DNA of 9,237 nt from ATZT02 sp964639395 (GTDB taxonomy: Bacteria > Actinomycetota > Actinomycetes > S36-B12 > UBA5976): NCBI GenBank assembly GCA_964639395.1, contig CAZXCT010000050.1:1-9237 (forward strand), read 5' to 3'. Below are positions 1-6,436 of the stretch, in pieces. The stretch's first letter is position 1, and every line of letters starts with the position of its first letter. The notes below the pieces were generated by a model, which searched no databases, was not told the origin of the DNA, and was given only the letters and a program-made list of their open reading frames with translations. Both the position numbers and the translations under genes were made by a program.

Positions 1-723
1 ATTTTAGGTACCGATATCTCATTGTGGCAACATCCAGGTAATGCACCGATTGATTTTGTAAAAATGTATAACGCTGGCATGAGATTTATATTCATAAAAG
101 GCACCTCCGGTGGAGCCGCGCCAAATGAAAGAGCAAAGGCGTGGTCGAGCATTGACTTTCCGGCGGCAAGAGAAGCGGGATTACTAACTGGGATTTATCA
201 CGCCGCACTTATCTCTTCAGGGGCGAGCGTTGAAAGTGGATATCAAGAAGGTATTAATCAAGGGAATGTGGCAGTAGATCATTTAAATAATTTAGGGGGA
301 TTGCGCCCAGGGGTTTTGCCGATCGTTTTAGATATTGAACCCTTTTCACGCCCGGCTAATGTCGGAGCCAGTGTTGTCTCTAGTTTTTCACTGGGTTTTG
401 TAAGGCAGGTGGAAGCTCGCACTGGTAAAAAACCAATAATTTATTCAAACCTAAATTTTATTGAAACCTATCTGCGTGATCCACAATTAGCGAATTACCC
501 ACTTTGGATTGCGAATTATTCACAAGTATCTAATCCCGCAACAACCGTTACCCGCGGCTGTAGTCGCACAGTATGGAGTGTCTCTGATTGTGAAAAGAGT
601 TGGACATTTTGGCAATACACTGACCGAGGCGATGGCAGAACTTATGGAATAGCTAGTGGATATTTAGATATGAATGTTTATGCATTTACGGCAGAGCGAC
701 TGCTTCAGATGGCAGGATACTGA
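1..723 (+). CDS. GH25 family lysozyme (N-acetylmuramidase), 5'-truncated by window edge
   Basis: The frame is open from base 1 and reads GTDISLWQ at its first visible residues, the usual opening of the GH25 catalytic barrel, so the start lies upstream. A TTG at 22 is in frame but falls inside that motif and is not a credible start. GH25 enzymes hydrolyse the MurNAc-GlcNAc bond of peptidoglycan. Visible landmarks, numbered from the first codon of the window, are Asp5 in the DIS motif, the catalytic Asp111-x-Glu113 pair (VLDIEP), and a C-terminal WQYTDRGDG...YLDMNVY segment matching the last strand of the barrel. The conserved acidic residues are all present, so it looks functional. Nothing follows the barrel, so any cell-wall-binding or signal region would have to be N-terminal and out of view. 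The last 19 bases overlap the convergent GntR gene. It has no evident link to the sugar cluster. Confidence 0.9.
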   Translation: MLGTDISLWQHPGNAPIDFVKMYNAGMRFIFIKGTSGGAAPNERAKAWSSIDFPAAREAGLLTGIYHAALISSGASVESGYQEGINQGNVAVDHLNNLGGLRPGVLPIVLDIEPFSRPANVGASVVSSFSLGFVRQVEARTGKKPIIYSNLNFIETYLRDPQLANYPLWIANYSQVSNPATTVTRGCSRTVWSVSDCEKSWTFWQYTDRGDGRTYGIASGYLDMNVYAFTAERLLQMAGY

Positions 724-1397
724 AAGCGACTTCGCGCATTTACTAAGTGAGTAGTCATGGCTTGATTTGCGGCTTGCGCATCTTTGGCTTTTAAGGCGGC
801 AACAATTTGAGCATGTTCATTTAAGGTGTCTAGGACATCTACTGGAGCCTCGCGAACGAAATGAAGTCGGTAAAGATGCAAAAAGCTGTGGGCACTTTTG
901 TAGGCCTTAGCAAGATGATCATTCTCAGCAATATCAAAGATTAAATTGTGTAGATTTTCGTCGTGTTCGGCCAATGCCTCAAAAGCACTAACACCAGACA
1001 TGTTCAAAACCGCTTTTGCTTTAGCAATCTCTGCATCAAGCAGGAGAGTGTGATCGCTAGAAATTTTACTGGCTGCCAATTGCGCCGCGAATGGTTCAAT
1101 TAACTCTCGAAAATTAAATAAGTCTTGAGCTTCTTTGCTACTAAGAAGTTGCGATGCCTTGAATCCCTTTAAGGGCTCTTTCATTACTAGCCCAGTCTCT
1201 TCTAGGCGCGCTAAGGCTTCACGAATAGGAGTTTGTGAAACATTTAAATCCCGAGAGAGCGAATCTATATTCATCCGCTCACCTGGTCGAATTTCTCTAG
1301 TTAGAATTTTTTTACGAATAATGGTGAAAATGTCATCAGATAAATTGAACCGAGAACCAGTAGGTCTTCTTGGGAAGACCGACTCTTCAGTTTTCAT
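705..1397 (-). CDS. GntR family transcriptional regulator, FadR/FCD subfamily
   Basis: This 230-residue protein has an N-terminal winged helix-turn-helix (about residues 20-80), including the typical GntR signature ILTREIRPGERM and the recognition segment VSQTPIREALARLEETGL. A helical FCD ligand-binding domain follows (about 88-225). The FCD metal-site pattern is visible as Asp146, His150, His195 and His217, so the effector is probably a small carboxylate chelated through a metal, fitting a sugar acid or 2-keto-3-deoxy acid of the neighbouring pathway. It lies downstream of, and co-directional with, the dehydratase and SDR genes, but has its own 127-bp upstream gap with two copies of a palindromic motif. 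It is therefore probably the local, autoregulated repressor. No good Shine-Dalgarno precedes the ATG, whereas a TATTAT box lies 8 bp upstream, suggesting leaderless translation. Its 3' end overlaps the convergent lysozyme gene by 19 bp. Confidence 0.92.
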   Translation of the reverse strand: MKTEESVFPRRPTGSRFNLSDDIFTIIRKKILTREIRPGERMNIDSLSRDLNVSQTPIREALARLEETGLVMKEPLKGFKASQLLSSKEAQDLFNFRELIEPFAAQLAASKISSDHTLLLDAEIAKAKAVLNMSGVSAFEALAEHDENLHNLIFDIAENDHLAKAYKSAHSFLHLYRLHFVREAPVDVLDTLNEHAQIVAALKAKDAQAANQAMTTHLVNARSRFQYPAI

Positions 1398-1435
1398 ATA
1401 TTTTCATAATATTTGAAAGGTGAGACATTTGACCA
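1398..1435 (-). promoter_or_regulatory. Candidate leaderless promoter of the GntR gene
   Basis: On the minus strand, TATTAT (1411-1406) matches the -10 consensus at 5 of 6 positions and is followed by 8 bp and then the ATG. TGGTCA (1435-1430) matches TTGACA at 4 of 6 positions with an 18-bp spacer. Transcription would begin at or within a base or two of the start codon, which explains the lack of a ribosome binding site. Assignment is by eye only. Confidence 0.4.
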
Positions 1436-1464
1436 GAAAGTTAAAAAATCAAGAAAAGCGAGTT

Positions 1465-1483
1465 ATCCCTATCGTATAGGGAT
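1465..1483. promoter_or_regulatory. Candidate GntR operator 1 (19-bp palindrome)
   Basis: ATCCCTATCGTATAGGGAT has perfect 8-bp arms around a 3-bp CGT centre. Its 13-bp core CCTATCGTATAGG recurs one mismatch-pair away at 1490-1502, with centres 22 bp apart (1474 and 1496), about two helical turns. A degenerate copy sits in the divergent promoter at 3615-3627. Size, symmetry and placement upstream of the GntR gene fit a FadR-family dimer site. Because the site could also fold as a short RNA hairpin between the SDR stop and the GntR start, a weak terminator role is an alternative. Confidence 0.6.
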
Positions 1484-1489
1484 TTTGAA

Positions 1490-1502
1490 TTTATCGTATA
1501 GG
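1490..1502. promoter_or_regulatory. Candidate GntR operator 2 (direct repeat of operator 1 core)
   Basis: TTTATCGTATAGG repeats 11 of 13 bases of the operator 1 core, including the central TATCGTATAGG. One outer half is degenerate, so it forms no strong hairpin; conservation here is better explained by protein binding than by RNA structure. Its centre is 22 bp from operator 1, placing two dimers on the same helical face for cooperative binding. Confidence 0.5.
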
Positions 1503-1524
1503 AAAACCAGTAAAAACCGTTAAG

Positions 1525-2274
1525 TTATTTCGGTAAGTAGAGGTTTCCTAAGCCCCCATCAACCGATAGCAGTGTTCCAGTTGTTGAAGCAGATTTGGGA
1601 TTAGCTAAATACAAAATTGCGTTTGCAACTTCATCAGCAGAAACTAAACGGCCAATTGGCTGACGCGCTTCGAGAGCGGCACGTTCTTTTTCAGGATCTT
1701 GCGCTTGCGACAATAGCCTTTGCACCCAAGGGGTATCGGCAGTGCCGGGATTAACAGAGTTGACCCGAATTTTTTCTTTAACAAAGTCTGCTGCCATCGC
1801 TAGCGTTAAAGTTTGAATCGCACCTTTTGCTGCAGAATAAACTGCACGTTTTGGAATCCCGACTGGGGCGGCAACTGACCCGGTATTAACAATTGCTTTA
1901 TTTTTAGATTTTCGAATTAGCGGAAGAAATTTTTTACTAATTCTTGCGGTGCCAAAAACGCAAACATTAAAGACTCCTTGCCAATCTTCATCAGTAGCAT
2001 CTTCAATAGTTCCAATTGCGCCAATGCCTGCGTTGTTTATCAAAATATCGATCCGGTCTACTTGACTAGCAACAGTTTCAAAAGCAGCGTCTACTGAGGC
2101 TTGATTAGTGATGTCGCATTCAACATAGGTGGCGATGGAGTCTAATTCACCGGGAGTTAAATCAAAGCCAAATACTTTTGCCCCTTGTTCACTGAGTTGT
2201 TTGACGCAAGAAAAACCAATACCGCTTGCGGCACCCGTGACAATAGCTATTTGATCTTTGAAGTCGCTCATCAT
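1525..2274 (-). CDS. SDR family NAD-dependent dehydrogenase, probably 2-keto-3-deoxy-L-fuconate 4-dehydrogenase-like
   Basis: This is a classical short-chain dehydrogenase of about 249 residues. It shows the TGAASGIG dinucleotide motif (residues 13-20), Asp38 at the end of strand 2 (favouring NAD over NADP), NNAG at 80-83, Asn103, and a catalytic Ser133-Tyr146-Lys150. The C-terminal part (NPGTADTPWV, then ARQPIGRL and the final DGG) resembles the SDRs that oxidise the C4 hydroxyl of 2-keto-3-deoxy-L-fuconate to the 2,4-diketo acid. An L-fucose 1-dehydrogenase role is the main alternative. Its ATG overlaps the stop of the dehydratase gene by 4 bases (ATGA), so the two are translationally coupled. 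A second ATG at 2271 is better spaced from the GGAG upstream, so the protein may begin at Met2. The family call is firm; the substrate is inferred from resemblance and context. Confidence 0.87.
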   Translation of the reverse strand: MMSDFKDQIAIVTGAASGIGFSCVKQLSEQGAKVFGFDLTPGELDSIATYVECDITNQASVDAAFETVASQVDRIDILINNAGIGAIGTIEDATDEDWQGVFNVCVFGTARISKKFLPLIRKSKNKAIVNTGSVAAPVGIPKRAVYSAAKGAIQTLTLAMAADFVKEKIRVNSVNPGTADTPWVQRLLSQAQDPEKERAALEARQPIGRLVSADEVANAILYLANPKSASTTGTLLSVDGGLGNLYLPK

Positions 2275-3566
2275 TTACTCCAAGCTGCGCCGTTAGGGTA
2301 ACTGTAATGTGTAATGCTCTCCATTTTGATTTCTGCGCCAGCGCCGGCTTCTAAGGGCGCTAGATAGTGGGCGTTTTTAACAACTGTTGGGATAACGAAG
2401 TGTTCATGCAAGTGATCTACAAACTCAACCACTCGACCCTCGTGATGCCCGCTGACGGCTACCGCATCAAACATTGCTAAGTGTGAAACCATTTCACACA
2501 AGCCCACACCGCCCGCATGCGGACAAACCGGGATACCAAATTTAGCCGCCATCAAAATCATTGCAATGTTTTCGTTAACTCCGGCAACGCGAGTTGCGTC
2601 AATTTGCATGAATGAAAACGCTTTAGCTTGCAGCAGTTGCTTAAACATGACGCGGTTATGAACGTGCTCTCCGGTTGCTACGCGCGTGGGTGCGATGGCT
2701 TTTGCAATAGTGGCGTGTCCCAAGATGTCATCAGGACTAGTTGGCTCTTCTACCCAGTGCAGATTTACCTCACCCAGGGCTTTAATCCAATCAATTGCTT
2801 CGTTTACATCCCACACTTGGTTTGCGTCAACCGCTAGTTTAATATCTGGCCCAATCGTTTCACGAATCAATTTGAGTCGATGAAAATCATTTTCGAGTGA
2901 GCGTCCAACATTCATTATTATTAATTTAAAACCATCCGCTAGTGCCTCTTTTGCTAGCTGCACCATCGTTTCATCGCTATAGCCAAGCCATCCTGGGGTA
3001 GTGGTGTAGGCAGGCAGTCCTTGCTCGAGCAATATTTTTTCGTTTGCAGGTTTATTTGCTTTCGCCTTATTTAAAATTTCTAATGCCTCAGCTGGGGTTA
3101 GTGCGTCTGAAATATGTCTAAAGTCAACTAAATCAACTATTTGCTCTGGTTTCATATCAGAAAGTTGTTTCCATAATGGTTTGTTATTTATTTTGCAAAC
3201 TAAATCCCAAACAGCGTTAACTACTCCACCGGCTGCCATATGGGGCACACCCTTTTCAGGCCCCAGCCAGCGTATTTGAGAATCTCGCACCAATTCACGG
3301 CCAATATTGCCCAAGTTTTTTTCAAGACTGGCTAGTTCCATGCCGACCACTGTTTCGGCTAATTGAGCAATCGAGGCGCATTGTAAATCGTTTCCGCGAC
3401 CTATCGTGAAAACCAAACTGTGTCCAGAAAGATTAGGATCGTCCGTTTTTAATATTAGATAAGCAGCCGAATAATCCGGATCAGGGTTCATGGCATCTGA
3501 GCCATGTTTACCGGTTGAAGTTGGAAATCTAACGTCGTGAGTTTCAAACCCAACGATCTTGGCCAC
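2271..3566 (-). CDS. L-fuconate dehydratase-like enolase superfamily protein with altered KxK motif
   Basis: By length (431 aa from the GTG) and sequence this belongs to the L-fuconate dehydratase group of the mandelate racemase-type enolase superfamily. It has the substrate loop GSDAMNPDPDYSAAY, the FTIGRGND capping segment, and barrel metal ligands Asp247, Glu273 and Glu300. The Asp323/His350 dyad (PHAGGVG) is also present. These align without gaps, offset by one, to the Xanthomonas enzyme as I remember it. At the positions of its catalytic Lys218/Lys220, however, this protein has Ile217 and Asn219 (FKLIIMNVG), so the usual general base is missing. The frame is otherwise intact, arguing against decay. 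I start at GTG 3566 because GGAGG lies 5 bp upstream; the ATG at 3578 has no Shine-Dalgarno and overlaps that one. In the standard pathway it would make 2-keto-3-deoxy-L-fuconate; with this active site the true reaction is uncertain. Confidence 0.9.
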   Translation of the reverse strand: MAKIVGFETHDVRFPTSTGKHGSDAMNPDPDYSAAYLILKTDDPNLSGHSLVFTIGRGNDLQCASIAQLAETVVGMELASLEKNLGNIGRELVRDSQIRWLGPEKGVPHMAAGGVVNAVWDLVCKINNKPLWKQLSDMKPEQIVDLVDFRHISDALTPAEALEILNKAKANKPANEKILLEQGLPAYTTTPGWLGYSDETMVQLAKEALADGFKLIIMNVGRSLENDFHRLKLIRETIGPDIKLAVDANQVWDVNEAIDWIKALGEVNLHWVEEPTSPDDILGHATIAKAIAPTRVATGEHVHNRVMFKQLLQAKAFSFMQIDATRVAGVNENIAMILMAAKFGIPVCPHAGGVGLCEMVSHLAMFDAVAVSGHHEGRVVEFVDHLHEHFVIPTVVKNAHYLAPLEAGAGAEIKMESITHYSYPNGAAWSK

Positions 3567-3571
3567 TGATT

Positions 3572-3576
3572 CCTCC
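3572..3576 (-). promoter_or_regulatory. Shine-Dalgarno deciding the GTG start of the dehydratase gene
   Basis: GGAGG reads on the minus strand at 3576-3572, followed by AATCA and GTG at 3566. The upstream in-frame ATG (3578) shares a base with this motif and is preceded by AT-rich sequence without any ribosome binding site, so translation most likely starts at the GTG, four codons later. Fuconate dehydratases normally begin just before the ETHDVRFPTS segment, which agrees. Confidence 0.7.
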
Positions 3577-3580
3577 ATTA

Positions 3581-3610
3581 GGCAATAAAAAGCGGGGCGC
3601 TTATTGAGCC
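3581..3610 (-). repeat. Imperfect inverted repeat in the leader of the minus-strand operon
   Basis: AAGCG (3590-3594) and CGCTT (3598-3602) pair around GGG. With a 3-base bulge, CAAT (3583-3586) and ATTG (3603-3606) extend the stem, and GG/CC can close it. Read in the direction of the dehydratase gene, the GC core is followed by TTTTT, so in RNA it resembles a short attenuator or terminator just ahead of the start codon. It also lies upstream of the plus-strand operon, where it would only be DNA. The stem is short, so the function is speculative. Confidence 0.35.
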
Positions 3611-3613
3611 AAA

Positions 3614-3628
3614 GCCTATAAGATAAGC
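3614..3628. promoter_or_regulatory. Candidate operator 3 overlapping the divergent promoter
   Basis: GCCTATAAGATAAGC is a near palindrome (5 of 6 arm bases pair around AAG). Its inner 13 bases CCTATAAGATAAG match the reverse complement of operator 1, CCTATACGATAGG, at 11 of 13 positions, and share the right-half G-to-A change with operator 2. It lies midway between the two divergent start codons (centre about 55 bp from the GTG at 3566 and 47 bp from the ATG at 3668). It contains possible -10 boxes for both directions: TATAAG (3617-3622, 5 of 6) on plus and TATAGG on minus. A bound GntR protein could thus block both arms at once. No convincing -35 was seen for either. Confidence 0.5.
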
Positions 3629-3667
3629 AAATATTTCATTGAAGAGTCTTACTTTCTGGAGTAGCCG

Positions 3668-5419
3668 ATGCGCAATGCCTTAATTATTGACCTAGCAGAA
3701 AGACACCACAAACTAGTTGCGTTCTCAAGTGATTTAGCGCTGGTCTCAGTTTCTTCTTTGCTGGCAGTGGGATTTGCCCAAAAAAACCAAAAGGATTTTT
3801 TAATCTTTGCAAGAGGCGTATTAGCCGGACATCACGGGATTGGCTTATCCACCGCATCAATTACCGGATTTTCGCCACAATCTCACGGTGTAGTCGAAGC
3901 TAAAGTTGAGGGCGGATTGGCTAAAGCACTTTTAAGTTTAGAACTAGAAGCAATTGTTGTTGTTAATCACTCGCAAGATCTAATCGGATTAACTGTTGAA
4001 AAAAATACAGACTATGTTGTTACGTTTAATGACGCAAAAGAGTTAAAAGGTTTAGATATTTGGCAAACGACTAGCCAACTAGAAAATATTTTAGGGGATA
4101 GTTGGCAAGTTGCGGCGATTAGTGAATTTGGTGAGAATCAAAGTAAAGCTGCTTCGATTGTGATAAACAATGGATTTGCTTCAAGCTGTGGCGGGTTGGG
4201 TGCAACCAGTGGAAAACTAAACCTGAAGTACCTTGCGCTCCCTAATGGCGAAATCAAAACAAACACAACGATAAATGAAATAACAGACCTTTATCTTTCA
4301 GAATTAAAAAACAATCCCTTGACACTTAGTGAATATCAAGACGGATTTTCACTTTGGATTAACCCTGATTTAGCGGGATATCAAGCCGGCGGTAATTTTG
4401 CTACAGAATTACCAAGCGCCGTAGCAAATTTTGCGGCAGATGAAATACGAAACTTGCAAGTTGATTTTGGTATTTCCGCCTGCCCAGGATGCGCACAAAG
4501 TTGTTTGAAGTCATATTCACAAAATAATAAAAATCCCGTAGATGGTGGACGTTCACATCAGTTGAGTATTGCTGCATTTGTTTCACAGTATGCAGATGCA
4601 AACATGACGCGTGCAGTTGAGTTTAATGAAACCTGTCACCAATTAGGTATTGAACACCTTTATGCATGTCAATTACTAATCGAAAACAACGTTGCCTTTG
4701 ATTCATCGATTTTCAGTTCATTAAAAAAAGTTGCGAATCTGACTATTAAAAACACGAGTGATTTGATTAAAGGAATGGTGATTCCACCTTGGGATCCGCG
4801 CGGTTCGCAGGGGCTAGGTTTAGCAATGGCTTTAAATCCATGCGGTCCTCGCTATGACGTAATAGAACACGATATTGATTTTGACCCGACCTGGGCTTGG
4901 CAGCGTCATAGCGAATTTGGAAAAGAATTCGGTGTACCAGCCGGTGGAATAAAAATGGGAACTTTAGGGGAGGATCGGCTTGAAAGCATCAATCAACTTT
5001 GGATGCTTTGGAGTGCTATCGATGCGGTCGGCGTTTGTATTTATGCTTCTCCACCAACGCGAGAGTTAAGACTGGCAGGGATTTTACAAATGGTTAAATC
5101 TGTCGCTGGAGCAGAATTAACTAGAGAAGACTTTTTTGAAGTGGGACGCTTGCGACTTGCTTTACAGCGAGAAGCAAATTATTTGTTTGGATTGAAAGAT
5201 GATGGGTGGGGCATGCCGGTGAAGTTTTTCAATGAGCAAATCACGGCAAAAGTTAATAGTCTTTTTGGGGTAAAAATCAACAAAAATGACTACCAAAATG
5301 CCCGCGCGGCAGTATTTAATCAATTTGATTGGGATGAGCAGGGCTCACTTAAGGCTGGTACTGCCTTAGCCGCAAAAGTAGCCTTACTTAAACAATCTGT
5401 GCTGACTGCGATTGGGTAG
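3668..5419 (+). CDS. Divergent aldehyde:ferredoxin oxidoreductase (AOR) family protein
   Basis: AOR-family enzymes use a tungsten bis-pterin and one [4Fe-4S] cluster to oxidise aldehydes to acids, usually with ferredoxin, in the cytoplasm. This 583-aa protein (archaeal AOR is about 605) keeps the cluster ligands Cys272, Cys275 and Cys279 (CPGCAQSC) and the later Cys457 in the pterin-binding D452AVGVC457 motif. It also retains GEN, GGLGA and DPRG landmarks. It is divergent elsewhere: the N-terminal GGRG motif is not found, the GRGG arginine is replaced (SSCGGLG), the usual EYE segment after the cluster cysteines reads GRSHQLS, and the usual RGxxH segment reads CGPRY. The start has GGAG 6 bp upstream. 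It is the first gene of the operon, 25 bp before the aldo/keto reductase. The substrate is unknown; a pathway aldehyde such as lactaldehyde or 2-oxoglutarate semialdehyde is a reasonable guess. Confidence 0.82.
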   Translation: MRNALIIDLAERHHKLVAFSSDLALVSVSSLLAVGFAQKNQKDFLIFARGVLAGHHGIGLSTASITGFSPQSHGVVEAKVEGGLAKALLSLELEAIVVVNHSQDLIGLTVEKNTDYVVTFNDAKELKGLDIWQTTSQLENILGDSWQVAAISEFGENQSKAASIVINNGFASSCGGLGATSGKLNLKYLALPNGEIKTNTTINEITDLYLSELKNNPLTLSEYQDGFSLWINPDLAGYQAGGNFATELPSAVANFAADEIRNLQVDFGISACPGCAQSCLKSYSQNNKNPVDGGRSHQLSIAAFVSQYADANMTRAVEFNETCHQLGIEHLYACQLLIENNVAFDSSIFSSLKKVANLTIKNTSDLIKGMVIPPWDPRGSQGLGLAMALNPCGPRYDVIEHDIDFDPTWAWQRHSEFGKEFGVPAGGIKMGTLGEDRLESINQLWMLWSAIDAVGVCIYASPPTRELRLAGILQMVKSVAGAELTREDFFEVGRLRLALQREANYLFGLKDDGWGMPVKFFNEQITAKVNSLFGVKINKNDYQNARAAVFNQFDWDEQGSLKAGTALAAKVALLKQSVLTAIG

Positions 5420-5444
5420 GTTAGTCGTACTTTGAGGGGGTGTT

Positions 5445-6422
5445 ATGCCTAAGGCTAATGCGCAAATTTCAATCGGACGAGCTGGGCTACAAATTAGCCA
5501 AATTGGTTTAGGAACCGCGCCGCTCGGTGGAATGTTTACTACCGTTTCAGAAGAAACTTCTGATGAGTTGATTAAAACAGCAATCTCGCTGGGGATTAAT
5601 TATTTTGACACCGCTCCTTTTTATGGGCACACAAAATCAGAACTGAGATTAGGTCGGGGATTAAAACTTTCTGGTGCAAGTAAAACTGCCGTTGTCTCAA
5701 GCAAAGTTGGGCGAGTTATGATTCCAGGTGAAAATACCGGCCCATCAATTTTTAGAGATTTAGAGCCCTGTGTTCCAGTTTTTGATTATTCGCCAGGTGG
5801 CATAAGAAAGTCTTTTGAGGATAGTTTAATTCGTCTTGGGGTAGATCATCTCGATATTTTATTTATTCATGATCCAGAAAACCACATGGACCAAGCGCTG
5901 GGTGACGCTTATAAAGAATTAGACAAAATGCGCAGCGAAGGTTTAGTAAAATCAATCGGAGCAGGCATTAACTTTTCTGACTTAGCAACTAGATTTGTAT
6001 TAGAGACAGACATTGATGTTTTATTAATTGCTGGCCGCTACACGCTACTTGAACAAACCGCCCAGCGTGATCTCTTACCGGCAGCACATAGACGAAATGT
6101 TTCAATTTTGGCAGCGGGGGTGTTTAATTCAGGTGTTTTAGTTAATCCACAGCAAGGTACTACCTATAACTACGACCAAGCTCCGAACGAAATTATTAAT
6201 CACGCAAAAGCCTTGCACGCAGCGATCAAGCCATTTGAGGTGCCGGTTTCTACAGTAGGTTTACAGTTTCCACTTAGGCACCCAGCAGTAAAAGCCATTC
6301 TCACCGGTGCTCGAACCGCAACTGAGTTGCAAGCCAACGTAGCGGATTTTGAAAAAGATGTACCTGATGAACTTTGGGTAGCACTACAAGCACAAGGCTT
6401 AATTCAGCCAGTCGAAGTTTAA
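5445..6422 (+). CDS. Aldo/keto reductase, L-fucose/D-threo-aldose 1-dehydrogenase-like
   Basis: This 325-residue (beta/alpha)8 AKR carries the full catalytic tetrad: Asp55, Tyr60, Lys87 and His142 (FDTAPFYG, SSKVGR, FIHDPE). The overall pattern (IGLGTAPLGGMF, YSPGGIRKSFEDSLIRLG, and AAGVFNSGVL near the C-terminus) is that of the D-threo-aldose or L-galactose/L-fucose 1-dehydrogenases. These oxidise C1 of L-fucose, D-arabinose or L-galactose to the lactone with NAD(P). It would supply the lactone for the amidohydrolase four genes downstream... specifically the gene at 8193-9035. A strong GAGGGGG Shine-Dalgarno lies just upstream of the ATG, and only 25 bp separate it from the AOR gene. The family is clear; the sugar is inferred from the cluster. 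Confidence 0.88.
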   Translation: MPKANAQISIGRAGLQISQIGLGTAPLGGMFTTVSEETSDELIKTAISLGINYFDTAPFYGHTKSELRLGRGLKLSGASKTAVVSSKVGRVMIPGENTGPSIFRDLEPCVPVFDYSPGGIRKSFEDSLIRLGVDHLDILFIHDPENHMDQALGDAYKELDKMRSEGLVKSIGAGINFSDLATRFVLETDIDVLLIAGRYTLLEQTAQRDLLPAAHRRNVSILAAGVFNSGVLVNPQQGTTYNYDQAPNEIINHAKALHAAIKPFEVPVSTVGLQFPLRHPAVKAILTGARTATELQANVADFEKDVPDELWVALQAQGLIQPVEV

Positions 6423-6436
6423 TCCGAGAGGAAGCT

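Noticed and set aside
1386..1409. Six-codon upstream frame (MKIYEN) overlapping the GntR start
   Set aside because: No ribosome binding site and a very short AT-rich frame; likely chance.
1135..1416. 93-codon open frame on the plus strand
   Set aside because: It lies entirely antisense to the well-supported GntR gene and its promoter and has no family resemblance.
1465..1483. Palindrome as an intrinsic terminator after the SDR gene
   Set aside because: The T-rich stretch on the minus strand starts only several bases beyond the stem and is interrupted; repeats of the core without strong stems at two other places favour a protein binding site. Weak terminator activity cannot be excluded.
2271..3566. 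Dehydratase-like gene as a pseudogene
   Set aside because: The frame is intact over the full family length, metal ligands and the His-Asp dyad are conserved, and it is translationally coupled to the SDR; only the KxK pair differs.
4401..4601. 66-codon open frame on the minus strand
   Set aside because: Antisense to the cysteine cluster region of the AOR gene; composition is explained by the sense coding sequence.
5421..5433. TTAGTCGTACTTT as a fourth operator copy before the AKR gene
   Set aside because: Only the CGT centre and flanking T/A resemble the motif; matches are too few for a 25-bp gap to be called a regulatory site.
6374..6436. Longer N-terminus for the FAH gene beginning at ATG 6374
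   Set aside because: It would overlap the end of the AKR gene by about 50 bases, has no ribosome binding site, and adds 21 residues that do not look like the family; ATG 6437 has a good GAGAGG upstream.
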